Source: Reyranella sp. (lineage in GTDB: Bacteria; Pseudomonadota; Alphaproteobacteria; Reyranellales; Reyranellaceae). Taken from it: a stretch of DNA of 64,000 bases. A program made the translations under genes and the position numbers. The stretch covers positions 1 to 64,000 of the forward strand of contig NZ_SCVH01000059.1 in the NCBI RefSeq assembly GCF_004296935.1, written 5' to 3'. The notes beneath the pieces were generated by a model that searched no databases, was not told the DNA's origin, and worked only from the letters and a program-made list of their open reading frames with translations. Shown here piece after piece: positions 26,302 to 35,378 of this stretch; position 1 is the stretch's first letter; each line of letters begins with the position of its first letter.

Positions 26302-27567
26302 ATGAACCGCCTCTACCTCCAGTTCTACGTCACCATCCTGGTCGTGCTGGCGGTGTTCGTGGGCGCGGCGGCGCTGTTGTGGCGGCTGGCCGACGACGAC
26401 AACCGCACGCCGCAGTATCTCGACGTCGCGGCCGAGCTCACCGGCGCGCTGCTGCCGGACGCCGATGCCGCCAAGGCCGAGCAGCAGAAGGCCGTCGAGG
26501 CGCTGCACCGCAAGCTCCGCTTCGACATCGCGCTCTACCGCGCCGACGGCGAGATGATCGCCATGGCCGGCAAGGTGCCGCCGCGCTTCAGCATCGAACG
26601 CGCCCGCGCCGGCTGGCGGCGCGGCCCCGGCGGGCCGAACTTCACGCTGCAACTTCCCGACGGCCGCTGGCTGGTGGCGCGCCAGGTCCGTGAGCGGCCC
26701 AACCCGACCTTCTGGATCGCCGCCGCCCTGGCGCTGGTCGCCATCGCCGTCGCCGTCGGCGCCTTCCCCGTCGTGCGCGGGCTGGGGCGCCGCCTCGAAC
26801 GCCTGCGCGCCGGCGTCGAGCAGCTGGGTGGGGGCGACCTCGGCGCCCGCGTCAAGGTCGAGGGCCGCGACGAGGTGGCCGCCCTGGCCGAAAGCTTCAA
26901 CCGCTCCGCCCAGCGCATCGAGGAGCTGGTGGCGGCGCACCGCCTGCTGCTGGCCAACGCCAGCCACGAGCTGCGCACGCCGCTTGCCCGCATCGCCGTC
27001 GCCGCCGCGCTGCTGGGCGAGAATGCCGATCCCAAGACGCGCGACTCGCTCAAACAGGACGTGGCTGAGCTCGACCAGCTGATCGAGCAGATCCTGCTGG
27101 CGAGCCGGCTCGAAGCCCTGCCCACCCTGGAACGCCGCGAGCCGGTCGATCTGCTGGCGCTGGCGGCCGAGGAGGCCTCGCATTACGACCTCGAGGCGAC
27201 CGGCGAGTCCGTCATCGTGTCGGGCGACCGCACCCTGCTGCGCCGGCTGGTGCGCAACCTGGTCGAGAACGCCCGGCGCTACGGCGGCAGCGAGGACGGC
27301 AGAGGTCCGATCTCGGTGTCCGTCGCTCACGAAGGCAGCCGCGCGGTGCTGAACGTCACCGACCACGGCCCCGGCGTGCCCGAGGCCGAGCGGCAGCGCA
27401 TCTTCGAGCCCTTCTATCGCCTGGCCGGCGGCGCCGAGTCCGGCCGCGGCAGCGGCCTCGGCCTCGCCCTGGTGCTCGACATCGCGCGCCGCCACGGCGG
27501 CGATGCGGTGTGCCTCGCGGCGGAGGGTGGCGGGAGCAGGTTCCGAGTGGATCTGCCGGCGGCGTAA
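26302..27567 (+). CDS. Sensor histidine kinase
   Basis: A 421-residue membrane kinase: TM1 at 7-28, a periplasmic segment to about 135, TM2 at 136-158, HAMP to about 212, then HisKA with His222 (NASHELRTPLAR) and the ATPase domain with NLVENARRYGG, DHGPGVP and GSGLGLALV. It pairs with the regulator upstream. The ATG at 26302 gives a normal N terminus but lacks a Shine-Dalgarno. An in-frame ATG at 26263 lies on the last bases of REP copy C, which also offers AGGGGG, so the start may be 13 codons earlier. Confidence 0.93.
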   Translation: MNRLYLQFYVTILVVLAVFVGAAALLWRLADDDNRTPQYLDVAAELTGALLPDADAAKAEQQKAVEALHRKLRFDIALYRADGEMIAMAGKVPPRFSIERARAGWRRGPGGPNFTLQLPDGRWLVARQVRERPNPTFWIAAALALVAIAVAVGAFPVVRGLGRRLERLRAGVEQLGGGDLGARVKVEGRDEVAALAESFNRSAQRIEELVAAHRLLLANASHELRTPLARIAVAAALLGENADPKTRDSLKQDVAELDQLIEQILLASRLEALPTLERREPVDLLALAAEEASHYDLEATGESVIVSGDRTLLRRLVRNLVENARRYGGSEDGRGPISVSVAHEGSRAVLNVTDHGPGVPEAERQRIFEPFYRLAGGAESGRGSGLGLALVLDIARRHGGDAVCLAAEGGGSRFRVDLPAA

Positions 27568-27581
27568 GGCCCCTCGCCCGG

Positions 27582-28118
27582 CTACAAATCCTCGGGCAGG
27601 CCATGTTCGACGAGGTGGCCGCCACTGAAGCGCGGATCGTCCGTCACTTCGCGGATGGCAAAGTCGGGCATGGGGAATGAGGCCATCCGCTCTGGCGTAT
27701 CGAATTCGGCTTCGACCATCCTGAGCCCCGCGAGTGCACCCTGGAACTCGTCGACCGACAGCACGACCCCGCGAGGCGCTTTCAATCGGTGGCGCAGCTT
27801 CCTGATCCTGAGGCCCGGAAGTGCTGCAGCGAGGACAGCGAACTCGTGCTCTGGCAGGTAGATCGAGGTGATCAGCCTTGTCTTCGGATCGACGTCGGCC
27901 TTTCGACTGAACCGCAGCATTGCCGGATCGCCGTTGTGGGGACGCGCCTCCCGAAGACGCAACCGTGTGCCGGTCACGTACAGATCGACGATGGTCTCGG
28001 TCCGCACGATCCGCTCAAACGGCACCTCGCGGCAGAGCCAGCGGCGCTCGCGCTCGACCACCGTGTAGGCCGGCTTGGGGAAGCCGAGGGACTTTGCGAT
28101 CGCCGGGTCGATGTCCAT
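27582..28118 (-). CDS. CYTH-domain (triphosphate tunnel metalloenzyme-like) protein
   Basis: A 178-residue protein with VERERRWL at residues 21-28, close to the ExExK/R signature of the CYTH superfamily (class IV adenylate cyclase, thiamine and inorganic triphosphatases), here with Arg in the last position. TRLRLREA and LRFSRKADV supply further basic residues expected to line the tunnel, and DEFQGALAGLRMVEAEF supplies acidic metal ligands. Inorganic triphosphatase activity is a common role, but none can be chosen from sequence alone. It is convergent with the kinase gene and divergent from a small membrane ORF. Confidence 0.75.
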   Translation of the reverse strand: MDIDPAIAKSLGFPKPAYTVVERERRWLCREVPFERIVRTETIVDLYVTGTRLRLREARPHNGDPAMLRFSRKADVDPKTRLITSIYLPEHEFAVLAAALPGLRIRKLRHRLKAPRGVVLSVDEFQGALAGLRMVEAEFDTPERMASFPMPDFAIREVTDDPRFSGGHLVEHGLPEDL

Positions 28119-28182
28119 CCGCCTTTATCGCACAGGCTGCCGGCGAGCTGTTATGCTGGCCGGAAGCGGGGGAGCCCAAACG

Positions 28183-28413
28183 ATGTCGATCCTGGTCTGG
28201 ATGTTCCTTGCCCTGCTCGGGAGCCTCCTCGCCTGGGAGGGTGCCGCGAGACTGCGGCGCTGGCGGGCCGGCCGCGCCGGCGAAAGGCCGGCCGACGACG
28301 ACCGCGTTTACTCGCCCGAGGTGGAACTGCGGCGGGGCTTGGATGCTGCCGCGAGTTCAGCCGACCATGCCTCCGCCGTCGGCTTGAGGGCCCGCGTCGG
28401 GCCTCGACGCTAG
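28183..28413 (+). CDS. Small single-pass membrane protein, hypothetical
   Basis: A 76-residue frame starting MSILVWMFLALLGSLLAW, a hydrophobic segment followed by an Arg-rich stretch (RLRRWRAGRAGER), which is the layout of a small inner-membrane protein with a cytoplasmic tail. GGGGGAG lies eight bases before the ATG. I do not recognise a family. It fills the gap between the CYTH gene and the acyl-CoA dehydrogenase gene. It could be a chance frame in GC-rich DNA. Confidence 0.4.
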   Translation: MSILVWMFLALLGSLLAWEGAARLRRWRAGRAGERPADDDRVYSPEVELRRGLDAAASSADHASAVGLRARVGPRR

Positions 28414-28509
28414 TTTTGACCCCCCGCGTCCGGCGGACAGCTGCCATTGTCCGAGGGAAAGAACGCTTTATGGTGGCCGGTGAATGACCGTTTACCGAGG
28501 AAGCGCGCC

Positions 28510-29781
28510 ATGGATTTCAATATTCCCGCCGACATCGCGGCCTACATCGCCGAACTCGACACCTTCATCGAGCGCGAGATCCGGCCGCTCGAGCAGCAGG
28601 ACGACAACATCCGCTTCTTCGACCATCGCCGCGAGCATGCCCGCACCGACTGGGACAATGACGGCCAGCCGCGCCACGAGTGGGAAGAGCTTCTGGCCGA
28701 GATGAAGCGCCGCGCCGATAAGGCCGGGCACCTGCGCTTCGGGCTGCCCAAGGCGCTGGGCGGCAAGGACGGGTCGAACCTCGCCATGGCACTGATCCGC
28801 GAGCATCTCGCGCACAAGGGGCTGGGGCTGCACAACGACCTGCAGAACGAGAGCTCGATCGTCGGCAACTTCCCGGTGGCGCTGCTGCTGCACCGCTTCG
28901 GCACGCAGGAGCAGAAGGACCGCTACATCGAAGGCATGTTCAAGGGTACGGAGCGCATCGGCTTCGGCCTCACCGAGCCGCTGCACGGCTCCGACGCCAC
29001 CTTCATGGAAACGGTGGCGGTCAGGAAGGGCAGCGACTGGACGATCAACGGCATGAAGCGGTTCAACACCGGCATGCACACCGCCACGGTCGACCTGGTG
29101 TTTGCCCGCACCTCGGGCAAGGCGGGCGATGCGCGCGGCATCTCGGCGTTCCTGGTGCCGGTGAAGACGCCGGGCTTCAAGATCGAATACATGTGGTGGA
29201 CCTTCAACATGCCGTCGGACCATGCCGAGGTCTCGCTCACCGACGTGACGGTGCCGGGTTCGACCATGCTGGGCGAGGAAGGCCGCGGCCTCGACGTGGC
29301 GCAGACCTTCGTGCACGAGAACCGCATCCGCCAGGCCGCCTCGAGCCTCGGCGCGGCGCAATACTGCATCGACATGTCGGTGGCTTACGCCAAGAACCGC
29401 AAGGTGTTCGGCAAGGCGCTGGCGACCAACCAGGCGATCCAGTTTCCGCTGGCGGAGCTGCACACCGAGGCCGAGATGACGCGCGGGCTCGTCCGCAAGA
29501 CGGCGTGGCATCTCGACCGAGAGCACCATATGAGCGTCTCGGAATGGGTGGCGATGTCGAACTACCGCGCCAATCGCCTCGTGTGCGACGCCGCCGACCG
29601 CGCCATGCAGGTGCATGGCGGCATCGGCTATTCGCGCCACACGCCGTTCGAGCACATCTACCGCCACCACCGCCGCTACCGCATCACCGAGGGCTCGGAG
29701 GAGATCCAGATCCGCCGTGTCGCCGGCACGCTGTTCGGCTTCTGGGGCGCGCAAAAGGCTTCTACCGCGCCGAAGCAGTGA
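28510..29781 (+). CDS. Acyl-CoA dehydrogenase family protein
   Basis: A 423-residue flavoprotein dehydrogenase. The N-terminal helical domain is followed by FGLTEPLHGSDATF (FAD/substrate-binding beta-domain signature) and the C-terminal helical domain with FVHENRIRQAASSLGAAQYCIDMSVAYAKNRKVFGK and QVHGGIGYSRHTPFEHIYRHHRRYRITEGSEEIQ. It is expected to oxidise an acyl-CoA to the 2-enoyl-CoA and pass electrons to ETF. GGAAG precedes the ATG. The stop overlaps the GTG start of the EamA transporter by four bases, suggesting coupling, though a functional link is not obvious. Confidence 0.92.
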   Translation: MDFNIPADIAAYIAELDTFIEREIRPLEQQDDNIRFFDHRREHARTDWDNDGQPRHEWEELLAEMKRRADKAGHLRFGLPKALGGKDGSNLAMALIREHLAHKGLGLHNDLQNESSIVGNFPVALLLHRFGTQEQKDRYIEGMFKGTERIGFGLTEPLHGSDATFMETVAVRKGSDWTINGMKRFNTGMHTATVDLVFARTSGKAGDARGISAFLVPVKTPGFKIEYMWWTFNMPSDHAEVSLTDVTVPGSTMLGEEGRGLDVAQTFVHENRIRQAASSLGAAQYCIDMSVAYAKNRKVFGKALATNQAIQFPLAELHTEAEMTRGLVRKTAWHLDREHHMSVSEWVAMSNYRANRLVCDAADRAMQVHGGIGYSRHTPFEHIYRHHRRYRITEGSEEIQIRRVAGTLFGFWGAQKASTAPKQ

Positions 29782-30683
29782 GGGGATCACGCACCACTGG
29801 CGACGTCCTGATGTTCGGCACGGCCATGCTGATGGGATCGAGCTATCCCTTCGCCAAGGACGTGCTGCAGGTGATGAGCCCGCTTCTCTACAGCGCCTCA
29901 CGCTACCTGGTCGCGGCCCTGTTCCTGTTTGCGGTCATGGCGCTGATGCGCAAGCCCATGGCGCTGCCGCGGCGCGACTGGCTGTCGATGCTGCTGCTGT
30001 CGCTGGTGGGCGTCACACTGTTCCAGGCCTGCTGGGGGCTAGCCATGGCGCGTAGCGCGCCCAGCGTCGGCTCGATCGTGATGACGACGACGACAGCCTT
30101 CGCCGCCATCCTGGCCTGGTTCGGCGGGCGGCGGCTCCCGGTGCTGGGCTGGGCCGGCATCGTGCTCGCCTTCGCGGGCGTCGTGCTGGTGGTGAACAAT
30201 TCGCTCTCGGCCTTTACCCTCTCCTTCGGCAGCCTCGACGGCACGCTGCTCTGGATGCTCTCGGCCTTCGCCTGGGCCCTCTATGTCGAGCAGTGCGCGC
30301 CCTACAACCTCCGGCTGGGCGCACTTCGCGTGATGGCCTGGACGACCCTGTTCGGCTCGCTGGTGCTGCTGCCGATTTCGCTCGCTTTCGACTCGCTGGG
30401 CGAGTTCGGGCGGCTGGACGACCGGCTGCTGGGTTTCTGGCTCTACACCGCCATCTTCCCGGTGGGGGTGGCCTTCCTGGGCCTGACGGCCGGGCTCGAG
30501 CGCCTCGGGGTGAGCCGGGTCATGGTCTACATGTACCTGATCCCGGTGGCCGGGGTGGGCCTGTCGGCGGCGTTTTTCGGCGATCCGCTGACCGCAGCCC
30601 GTGTGCTGGGCGGCCTGATCGTGCTGGCGGGCGTCATTCTGACGCGCGTCGCGCTCGACCGCGCCGCCCGCCTTCCTGTATGA
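29778..30683 (+). CDS. EamA/DMT family transporter
   Basis: A 301-residue membrane protein with about ten hydrophobic segments in two EamA repeats (first around [15 protein letters not shown], second around [15 protein letters not shown]). This drug/metabolite transporter fold exports or imports amino acids, nucleotides or other small metabolites; the substrate is unknown. The start used is the GTG that overlaps the acyl-CoA dehydrogenase stop (GTGA); an ATG at 29811 would shorten it by 11 residues. hisB begins seven bases after its stop. Confidence 0.85.
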   Translation: MRGSRTTGDVLMFGTAMLMGSSYPFAKDVLQVMSPLLYSASRYLVAALFLFAVMALMRKPMALPRRDWLSMLLLSLVGVTLFQACWGLAMARSAPSVGSIVMTTTTAFAAILAWFGGRRLPVLGWAGIVLAFAGVVLVVNNSLSAFTLSFGSLDGTLLWMLSAFAWALYVEQCAPYNLRLGALRVMAWTTLFGSLVLLPISLAFDSLGEFGRLDDRLLGFWLYTAIFPVGVAFLGLTAGLERLGVSRVMVYMYLIPVAGVGLSAAFFGDPLTAARVLGGLIVLAGVILTRVALDRAARLPV

Positions 30684-30690
30684 CCTTTAT

Positions 30691-31320
30691 ATGGCCTCGA
30701 CCCTCGAAACCCTGAAGACACCCGGCAGCGGCGGGCGGCGCGCGTCCGTCAGCCGTGCCACCAAGGAGACCCGGATCTCCGCCGCCATCAATCTCGACGG
30801 CACCGGCAAGTACGACATCAAGACCGGCATCGGCTTTCTCGATCACATGCTGGAGCAGCTCTCGCGCCACAGCCTGATCGACATCACGCTGCGCGCCGAA
30901 GGCGACCTGCACATCGACTATCACCACACGACCGAGGATTCGGGCATCGTGCTGGGCGAGTGCCTGGCCAAGGCGCTGGGCGACCGCGCCGGCATCCGCC
31001 GCTACGGCAGCGCCGTAATCCCGATGGACGAGACGCTGACCGAGGTGGCGCTCGATGCCTCGAACCGGCCGTACCTGATCTGGAAGGTGAATTTCTCCAA
31101 GCCCAAGCTCGGCACCATGGACACCGAGCTGTTCAAGGAGTGGTTCCAGGCCTTCGCCCAGCTGGGCGGCCTCACGCTGCATGTGTGGAACCACTACGGC
31201 GACAACAACCACCACATCGTCGAGAGCTGTTTCAAGGGCATCGCCCGGGCACTGCGCGTTGCCGTCGAGATCGACCCGCGGCAGGCGACAGCGGTGCCCA
31301 GCACCAAGGGCGTCCTCTAG
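30691..31320 (+). CDS. hisB: Imidazoleglycerol-phosphate dehydratase
   Basis: A 209-residue monofunctional dehydratase of histidine synthesis. The manganese-binding histidine clusters are present: [11 protein letters not shown] near residue 51, [13 protein letters not shown] near 79-91, and [13 protein letters not shown] near 170. The first about 20 residues, rich in Gly and Arg, extend beyond the usual start. It is cotranscribed with hisH nine bases downstream; hisA and hisF, which usually follow, are not in this window. Confidence 0.96.
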   Translation: MASTLETLKTPGSGGRRASVSRATKETRISAAINLDGTGKYDIKTGIGFLDHMLEQLSRHSLIDITLRAEGDLHIDYHHTTEDSGIVLGECLAKALGDRAGIRRYGSAVIPMDETLTEVALDASNRPYLIWKVNFSKPKLGTMDTELFKEWFQAFAQLGGLTLHVWNHYGDNNHHIVESCFKGIARALRVAVEIDPRQATAVPSTKGVL

Positions 31321-31329
31321 GCGACAACC

Positions 31330-31983
31330 ATGACCGTCGCCATCGTCGATTACGGTTCGGGCAATCTCCGCTCCGCCGCCAAAGCCTTCGAGCGCGCCGC
31401 CCGCGAGGCCGGCACGCACGAGCGCGTGCTGGTGACGTCGAACCCGCGCGATGTGACCGAGGCCGACCGCATCGTGCTGCCGGGCGTCGGCGCTTTCGCC
31501 GACTGCCGCGCCGGTCTCTACGCCGTGCCGGGCATGGTCGAGGCGCTGCAGCGTGAAGTGATCGAGCGCGCCAAACCCTTCCTCGGCATCTGCGTCGGCA
31601 TGCAGCTGATGGCCACGCGCGGCGTGGAATATGGCGTGCATGCCGGCCTCGACTGGATCGCGGGCGACGTCGTGCGCATCGAGCCCAAGGGGCAAGGGGG
31701 CAAGGATCATCTGAAAATCCCGCACATGGGCTGGAACGAGCTGCGCGAACTCAAGGAGCACCCGCTGCTGCAAGGGATCGCCGAACGCGACCATGCCTAT
31801 TTCGTGCATTCCTTCCAGCTCCAGGCGAGCCGGCCCGAGACGGTGCTGGCGGTCGTCGACTACGGCGGGCCGGTCACCGCCATGGTCGGCCGTGACAATC
31901 TCGCCGGCACGCAGTTCCATCCCGAGAAGAGCCAGGCGACCGGCCTGCGCCTGATCGCGAACTTCCTGCGCTGGAAGCCCTGA
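31330..31983 (+). CDS. hisH: Imidazole glycerol phosphate synthase glutaminase subunit
   Basis: A 217-residue class I glutamine amidotransferase. It has [13 protein letters not shown] at the start, the oxyanion segment [11 protein letters not shown], the nucleophile Cys in [10 protein letters not shown] near residue 83, and the His-Pro-Glu of the triad in [11 protein letters not shown] near residue 197. It supplies ammonia to HisF. hisF is not adjacent; instead a minus-strand small exported protein gene follows, so the histidine genes are split in this genome. Confidence 0.97.
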   Translation: MTVAIVDYGSGNLRSAAKAFERAAREAGTHERVLVTSNPRDVTEADRIVLPGVGAFADCRAGLYAVPGMVEALQREVIERAKPFLGICVGMQLMATRGVEYGVHAGLDWIAGDVVRIEPKGQGGKDHLKIPHMGWNELRELKEHPLLQGIAERDHAYFVHSFQLQASRPETVLAVVDYGGPVTAMVGRDNLAGTQFHPEKSQATGLRLIANFLRWKP

Positions 31984-31989
31984 GGCGCC

Positions 31990-32295
31990 CTAGTTCCGCG
32001 GCGGCAACGTGAACCTGGCGTTGAGCAGCTTGCGCTCGAGCACCGGGATGGCCTCTGCAACGGTGCCTTCGTGCTTGCACTGGGCAAGGGCGGTGCCGCC
32101 GACGGCATCGGGCGTCACGGGCGTGCGGGGGCCGGCCTCGGAACGTCCGACATAGCGGATATAAAGCTCGCTCAGCCGGGCGCAGTACTGCATGTCGGCG
32201 TTGGGATAGCCGCCAAAGGGCTTGCCCTGGGCCTGCGTCGCAGGCGCCGGCACGAGAACCAGCAGAGAGATCAGAAGCGCCGGAATTCGCGACAT
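31990..32295 (-). CDS. Small exported protein, hypothetical
   Basis: A 101-residue protein beginning MSRIPALLISLLVLVPAPAT, a signal peptide ending near Ala-Gln-Ala. The mature part of about 78 residues has two cysteines (MQYCARL and AQCKHEG) that could form a disulfide, and ends in PPRN. I do not recognise a domain. It is convergent with hisH, six bases apart. The ATG at 32295 was chosen for the signal peptide; a longer frame upstream lacks features. Confidence 0.6.
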   Translation of the reverse strand: MSRIPALLISLLVLVPAPATQAQGKPFGGYPNADMQYCARLSELYIRYVGRSEAGPRTPVTPDAVGGTALAQCKHEGTVAEAIPVLERKLLNARFTLPPRN

Positions 32296-32401
32296 GACGA
32301 AAAGGTTCCCTGCATTGAGCTGAATTTCTGGTGATCGCCGGGGGCTTGCGCGCCAGCAACCGGCATGACCTGATGGATACCCACGGAGCATGGAGTTGGC
32401 C

Positions 32402-32680
32402 ATGGAAAATCGACCGGTCGAACTCAGCCCCAACGAAGCGATCACCTTACGGCGCATCGCCTACGGCGTCACCAATCTCGACAGTCTCCGGCCCGACGAC
32501 ATCGACCGCCTGAAGTCACTTCTGCTGGTCGAGGAACGGCGCAGCGGCATCGTGATGACCCAGCTGGGCCGCAGCCGCATCGCGCAGTTGCCCGCACTGC
32601 GGCTGATCGTGACACCCCAGGCCTTCGACGAACATGTCGTCGCCTTCTCCCGGGTCATCCGCCGCATGCGGTTGCACTGA
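32402..32680 (+). CDS. Hypothetical protein
   Basis: A 92-residue, probably cytosolic protein with alternating charged and hydrophobic residues and no cysteine or membrane segment. GGAG six bases before the ATG at 32402 supports this start over the in-frame ATG at 32390. The helical pattern (EAITLRRIAYG; DDIDRLKSLLLVEER) could be a small helical bundle. No family was recognised and the flanking genes are unrelated. Confidence 0.55.
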   Translation: MENRPVELSPNEAITLRRIAYGVTNLDSLRPDDIDRLKSLLLVEERRSGIVMTQLGRSRIAQLPALRLIVTPQAFDEHVVAFSRVIRRMRLH

Positions 32681-32722
32681 GCGACCACACCCGCGGCCGG
32701 CGGTGTCGGCTATAGTATCGCC

Positions 32723-33427
32723 GTGGGACCAAGACCAAACTGCTTCCTGGCGGCGCTGCTGGCCGCCCTGGCATTCGCGGCTCCCGCCGTGGCGCAGCAT
32801 CGGCAGCATCAACCGGTACAGACGACACCCAACAACGACCTCTGGCTCACCAATGCGGTCAGCGTCGAATATCAGATCGACCCGCAATGGTCGTTCCATC
32901 TCAATACGGAACTGAAGATCGACCGCGACATCAGCCGCCTACGCACCTTGGAGGTAAGACCGGGCTTCGAGTATGCGTTCTCACCCAATTGGGCCGCCGC
33001 GGCGGGCTATGTGCAGTATCAGCGCTATCCGGCGCAGCTGCGCACACTGCGCGGCCCGTTCCAGGATCTCCTGTACCGTAACCACTTCGGCAAGATCGCC
33101 TTCGCCGGCCGCCTGCGCGGCGAGGAACTGTTCTTCGAGAACACCGCCTTGCTGGTCCGGACGCGGGTGCTCGCGGGCATTCGCATTCCGATCGGCGAGT
33201 CGCCGTGGGAGTTCGCTTTCTCGGACGAGATTTACATCAACCTCAAGGTCGACGGCACCGGGCGCGAGGCTGGCCTGCGCCAGAACAAGACCTATGTCGG
33301 CTTCGGCCGACCGATCACCGAGCATCTCAAGATGTCGGCCGGCTACGAGCTGGACACCTACGAACAGTACGGCACGTTCCGCAACGTCCACCAGATCCGG
33401 CTCGGCCTCGCCTACAGACTCAACTGA
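32723..33427 (+). CDS. DUF2490-like outer-membrane beta-barrel protein
   Basis: A 234-residue exported protein with a GTG start, a signal peptide (residues 1-24, ending AVAQ) and then alternating-polarity strands typical of a beta barrel, ending in the aromatic-containing strand IRLGLAYRLN. The pattern WSFHLNTELKIDRDISRLRTLEVRPGFEYAF resembles DUF2490, an outer-membrane family of unknown function. The stop overlaps the convergent pqiA stop by eight bases. No Shine-Dalgarno is evident, so the start is tentative. Confidence 0.65.
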   Translation: MGPRPNCFLAALLAALAFAAPAVAQHRQHQPVQTTPNNDLWLTNAVSVEYQIDPQWSFHLNTELKIDRDISRLRTLEVRPGFEYAFSPNWAAAAGYVQYQRYPAQLRTLRGPFQDLLYRNHFGKIAFAGRLRGEELFFENTALLVRTRVLAGIRIPIGESPWEFAFSDEIYINLKVDGTGREAGLRQNKTYVGFGRPITEHLKMSAGYELDTYEQYGTFRNVHQIRLGLAYRLN

Positions 33428-34784
33428 GGACCTTGTCTTTCACCGGAGGCCATAGCGCAGTTGCCCGCCGCAAGGCGTAGGGACGATGGGCGTTGCGTTG
33501 GGCCGCGTCCCACATCAGGCGTGGATCGAAGGCTTCGGCGGCGAAGATGGTGAGAAAGACCACGGCGCAGAAGGCGAGCGCGCCCATGCCGGGCTCGATG
33601 GTGACCACCCGGCCGAACTGGACCAGAGCGCCCAGCAGCGACTCCATGAAGATGTCGACCATCGACCAGCGCCCGATCCAGGCGACGACGTGGTAGAGGG
33701 CCGTGCGCTGGCGCAGCAGCACGGCCGCACCGGCCTCAGTCGTCACGATCATGGTGGCACCCAGCATGACCGCGAGGCCGATCAGCTTGAACATCGGTAC
33801 CAGGATGCTGGCGAAGAAGACCAGCAGCGCCAGCGGGTACATCCTGGAGTCGAACAGCTCCTCGACGCCGCCCAGGATGGTGCTGGGCTGGCCACCGCCG
33901 CCCTGCATCACAGTGAGCACGGGATAGATGTTGGCCGGGAAGTAGAGCACCGCGCTGGCGATCACCAGGGCCCAGGTGCGGTTGAGGCTGTTCGGCTTGC
34001 GCTCGTGCAGGGCCGCACCGCAGCGTGGACAGCGGCGGTCATGATCCGCTGGGACCGAGACCAGGCCGCAGCTATGGCAACCGATGGCGCCCGGCCGGAA
34101 GTCGAGGAGCGCCGCTTCGGCGACCGGGGCCGGCATCGGCGCGTGGGTCTGGCCGCGGCGCTCGATCTGCTCCCACACGGCATCGGGATCGAGCGTCGTC
34201 TCGGCCCAGACGATGACGATGGAGTAGAGCCCGAGCGCGTAGACCGCCGGGCCGACCTCGATGTGAACCAGGTCGCCCAGCTTGGTGTAGGCGACGAACA
34301 CGCCCAACAGCAGCACTTCGAGCATCGCCCAGGTCTTGAGGTAGCGGGCAACCCGGAAGATGCCGCGCAGGTTGGGCGGCGGCGTCGGCAGCTTGAGGCC
34401 GATCAGCACGTAGAGGATGCTGGTGAGTCGGACCAGGGGGGCAAAGGCGGTGGTAAAGGCAACGGCCAGCGCCAACGGCCACAGGCCGCGCTCGATGAGC
34501 TCGAGCGGTCCGGAATTCAGTGTCGTCTCGTGGACGATTCCGGCCGTCGAGACTTGCATCAGCATGGCGAGCCACAGGACCGCGAGCAGCACCAGGGCCG
34601 CTGCCGTGAGGGCCAGGCAATGGTCCAGCGGAGCCGCCCGGGTCGCACGCAGCAGCGTGCCGCACCGGCCACAGGTCGAGCGCAAGTCCGGGCCGAGCGC
34701 CGGCACGATCTGGAACAGGCCGCAGCCCGGGCACTCGCGGAGCTGCGGCCGGGTCACCGGTCCATCCTTCTGGACCGCAGCCAT
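33420..34784 (-). CDS. pqiA: Paraquat-inducible protein A (PqiA)
   Basis: A 454-residue inner-membrane protein made of two PqiA domains, each with a zinc-ribbon-like Cys pair set (CPGCG...CGRCG near residues 18-41; CHSCG...CPRCG near 235-256) followed by four membrane segments. PqiA partners PqiB and PqiC in a trans-envelope lipid-transport system. Its ATG is immediately after the pqiC stop. In E. coli pqiA comes first; here it is last in the order pqiB-pqiC-pqiA. Confidence 0.92.
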   Translation of the reverse strand: MAAVQKDGPVTRPQLRECPGCGLFQIVPALGPDLRSTCGRCGTLLRATRAAPLDHCLALTAAALVLLAVLWLAMLMQVSTAGIVHETTLNSGPLELIERGLWPLALAVAFTTAFAPLVRLTSILYVLIGLKLPTPPPNLRGIFRVARYLKTWAMLEVLLLGVFVAYTKLGDLVHIEVGPAVYALGLYSIVIVWAETTLDPDAVWEQIERRGQTHAPMPAPVAEAALLDFRPGAIGCHSCGLVSVPADHDRRCPRCGAALHERKPNSLNRTWALVIASAVLYFPANIYPVLTVMQGGGGQPSTILGGVEELFDSRMYPLALLVFFASILVPMFKLIGLAVMLGATMIVTTEAGAAVLLRQRTALYHVVAWIGRWSMVDIFMESLLGALVQFGRVVTIEPGMGALAFCAVVFLTIFAAEAFDPRLMWDAAQRNAHRPYALRRATALWPPVKDKVLS

Positions 34785-35378
34785 CTAGGTCTGCAGCAGT
34801 GCCGCGATCCCGTCGGCGAGCTCGGCGACGGCGTCGCTGGTGGCGGCCACATGACCCGCATTGTCGGGTGTCGGGACGGACTTGGTGATGGCGAAGTTGC
34901 GGGCCACCGAACGGGTCGGGCGGTTGAACTGCACCGCGACCTGGGCCAGCAGGATGACGGCGCCTGCCTTGTCGGCATCGAGGCGCTGGATGTCGACGCC
35001 GACTACGGCGTTGGGATCGCTCGTGATCGCGCCGCTCTCGCTGTAGACCTTGGAGTTGGGCAGGCGCTGCGAGAGCTCGATGACCAGCACGCGGCCCAGC
35101 ATGGCGCCCATCGGCTCGCCCCACCAGGCATTGGCGCGGACGTCGAGCTTGTAGTCTTCCGAGGAGCGCACGATCTCCTTGCGGTCGAGATAGCCCGGCA
35201 GGCCGATGTCGCGGAGCTGAACGACGCGCGGACCTTTGGGCAGGCTTGGACCGGAGCGCACGGCGAGCGTGTAGAGACTGGGCTCGGGCGACGCGCCGCA
35301 GGCCGCCAGGACAGGAAGCCCGAGGGCTGGGAGTGCCAGAACACCGAGGCGGCGGCGGCCGAGTCCGATCGATTTCAT
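34785..35378 (-). CDS. pqiC: PqiC outer-membrane lipoprotein / ABC-type transport auxiliary
   Basis: A 197-residue lipoprotein. The signal peptide ends in the lipobox LAAC with acylated Cys near residue 27. The mature part has the PqiC/DUF330 pattern (YTLAVRSG, VVQLRDIGLPGYLDRKEIV, LSQRLPNSKVY). PqiC binds the end of the PqiB needle at the outer membrane. Its start overlaps the pqiB stop by four bases and its stop abuts pqiA, so the three genes are tightly coupled. Confidence 0.88.
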   Translation of the reverse strand: MKSIGLGRRRLGVLALPALGLPVLAACGASPEPSLYTLAVRSGPSLPKGPRVVQLRDIGLPGYLDRKEIVRSSEDYKLDVRANAWWGEPMGAMLGRVLVIELSQRLPNSKVYSESGAITSDPNAVVGVDIQRLDADKAGAVILLAQVAVQFNRPTRSVARNFAITKSVPTPDNAGHVAATSDAVAELADGIAALLQT

